This document shows positions 4,863 to 5,181 of a stretch of DNA of 5,181 nucleotides, piece after piece (positions within the stretch are counted from its first letter, which is position 1; each line of letters starts with the position of its first letter). This DNA comes from Bryobacterales bacterium (GTDB taxonomy: Bacteria > Acidobacteriota > Terriglobia > Bryobacterales > Bryobacteraceae): positions 25,170 to 30,350 of the forward strand of contig PLRZ01000699.1 of the NCBI GenBank assembly GCA_003164075.1, read 5' to 3'. The notes beneath the pieces were generated by a model. The model worked only from the letters and a program-made list of their open reading frames with translations. It was not told the DNA's origin and made no database searches. A program made the translations under genes and the position numbers.

Positions 4863-5181
4863 GTAAGTTGCCCGGAGCCACCGCGCCGCGGCGGCCCTAA
4901 GATCAGGTTGCGCTAATGGGCTCGTGGCGGCAATAGGATGTTATCCGTATTATGGAGGGCGGTAGCTTGTGCGCCGCCTCGGTTCGCCGGTTTCCCCTAG
5001 AGTATCGCCCTATGGTTGCCGAGGGTTCCGCGGTCTCCATTCTCCGCGGTTTCGACGCCAGAGGGTAGTTAGTTTCTGTCATGAAACTGCCTTCAAGTGG
5101 CAAGGACCGCTTGCTTGCGGGGTGCCCTCTGGGCCGGGCTCGGAAAACGCCGCGACGATTCCACGGGACTTGTTACTGAGC
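4863..5181. other. No convincing gene; intergenic sequence at right edge
   Basis: I see no family-like protein in these 319 bases. A 66-aa minus-strand frame (5103-4903) has an AAGGCAG-like site before an internal ATG at 5082, but its composition is not protein-like. A minus-strand frame from the right edge ends near 5090 and could be the last 28 or so codons of a gene outside the window. The word TCCGCGGT occurs twice, 16 bases apart, near 5027-5050. A promoter for the small HxxxCxxC gene should lie here but cannot be placed with confidence. Confidence 0.5.

Noticed and set aside
4903..5103. 66-codon minus-strand frame near the right edge
   Set aside because: No recognisable motif, basic and low in hydrophobic residues, and not supported beyond a weak ribosome-site-like AAGGCAG before an internal ATG.

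Overview
The window is GC-rich (roughly 60% by eye) and bacterial. Three things suggest a soil acidobacterium of the Solibacter/Bryobacter type: a secreted acidobacterial-style gluzincin with a TPR-like tail, a possible remnant of a carboxypeptidase-regulatory-type TonB receptor at the left edge, and many short palindromic repeats. This placement is inference; there is no rRNA or other marker gene to confirm it.

Layout, left to right. Positions 1-147 may hold a decayed 3' fragment of an outer-membrane receptor gene on the minus strand. A VOC/bleomycin-resistance-type small protein (174-563, minus) follows. It is separated from a divergent MazEF/PemIK-like toxin-antitoxin pair (804-1061 and 1058-1405, plus) by an 84-86 bp palindromic repeat. 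The toxin-antitoxin promoter carries a clear dyad operator over an extended -10. After a short convergent gap with a hairpin (1406-1591) comes a secreted zinc metalloprotease-like protein (1592-2638, minus), probably shortened at its C-terminus. Just upstream of it is a second, 215 bp copy of the same repeat family (2694-2908); its first 40 bases are identical to the first copy. The largest gene (2976-4523, minus) is a REC-PAS-like-histidine kinase hybrid with several unusual substitutions. Upstream of it on the same strand is a 62-aa protein with an HxxxCxxC motif (4674-4862). No convincing gene was found in 4863-5181.

How the parts fit together. The toxin-antitoxin pair is a self-contained, translationally coupled, probably autorepressed unit. 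The small HxxxCxxC protein and the hybrid kinase run in the same direction and may form a signalling pair, though 150 bp separate them. The other genes look like independent accessory genes. The two palindromic elements and the apparent gene remnants suggest a rearranged, accessory stretch of chromosome. I see no CRISPR array, tRNA, rRNA, intact transposase or phage gene, and no clear multi-gene novel system. The best leads are the palindromic element family and the altered residues of the hybrid kinase.
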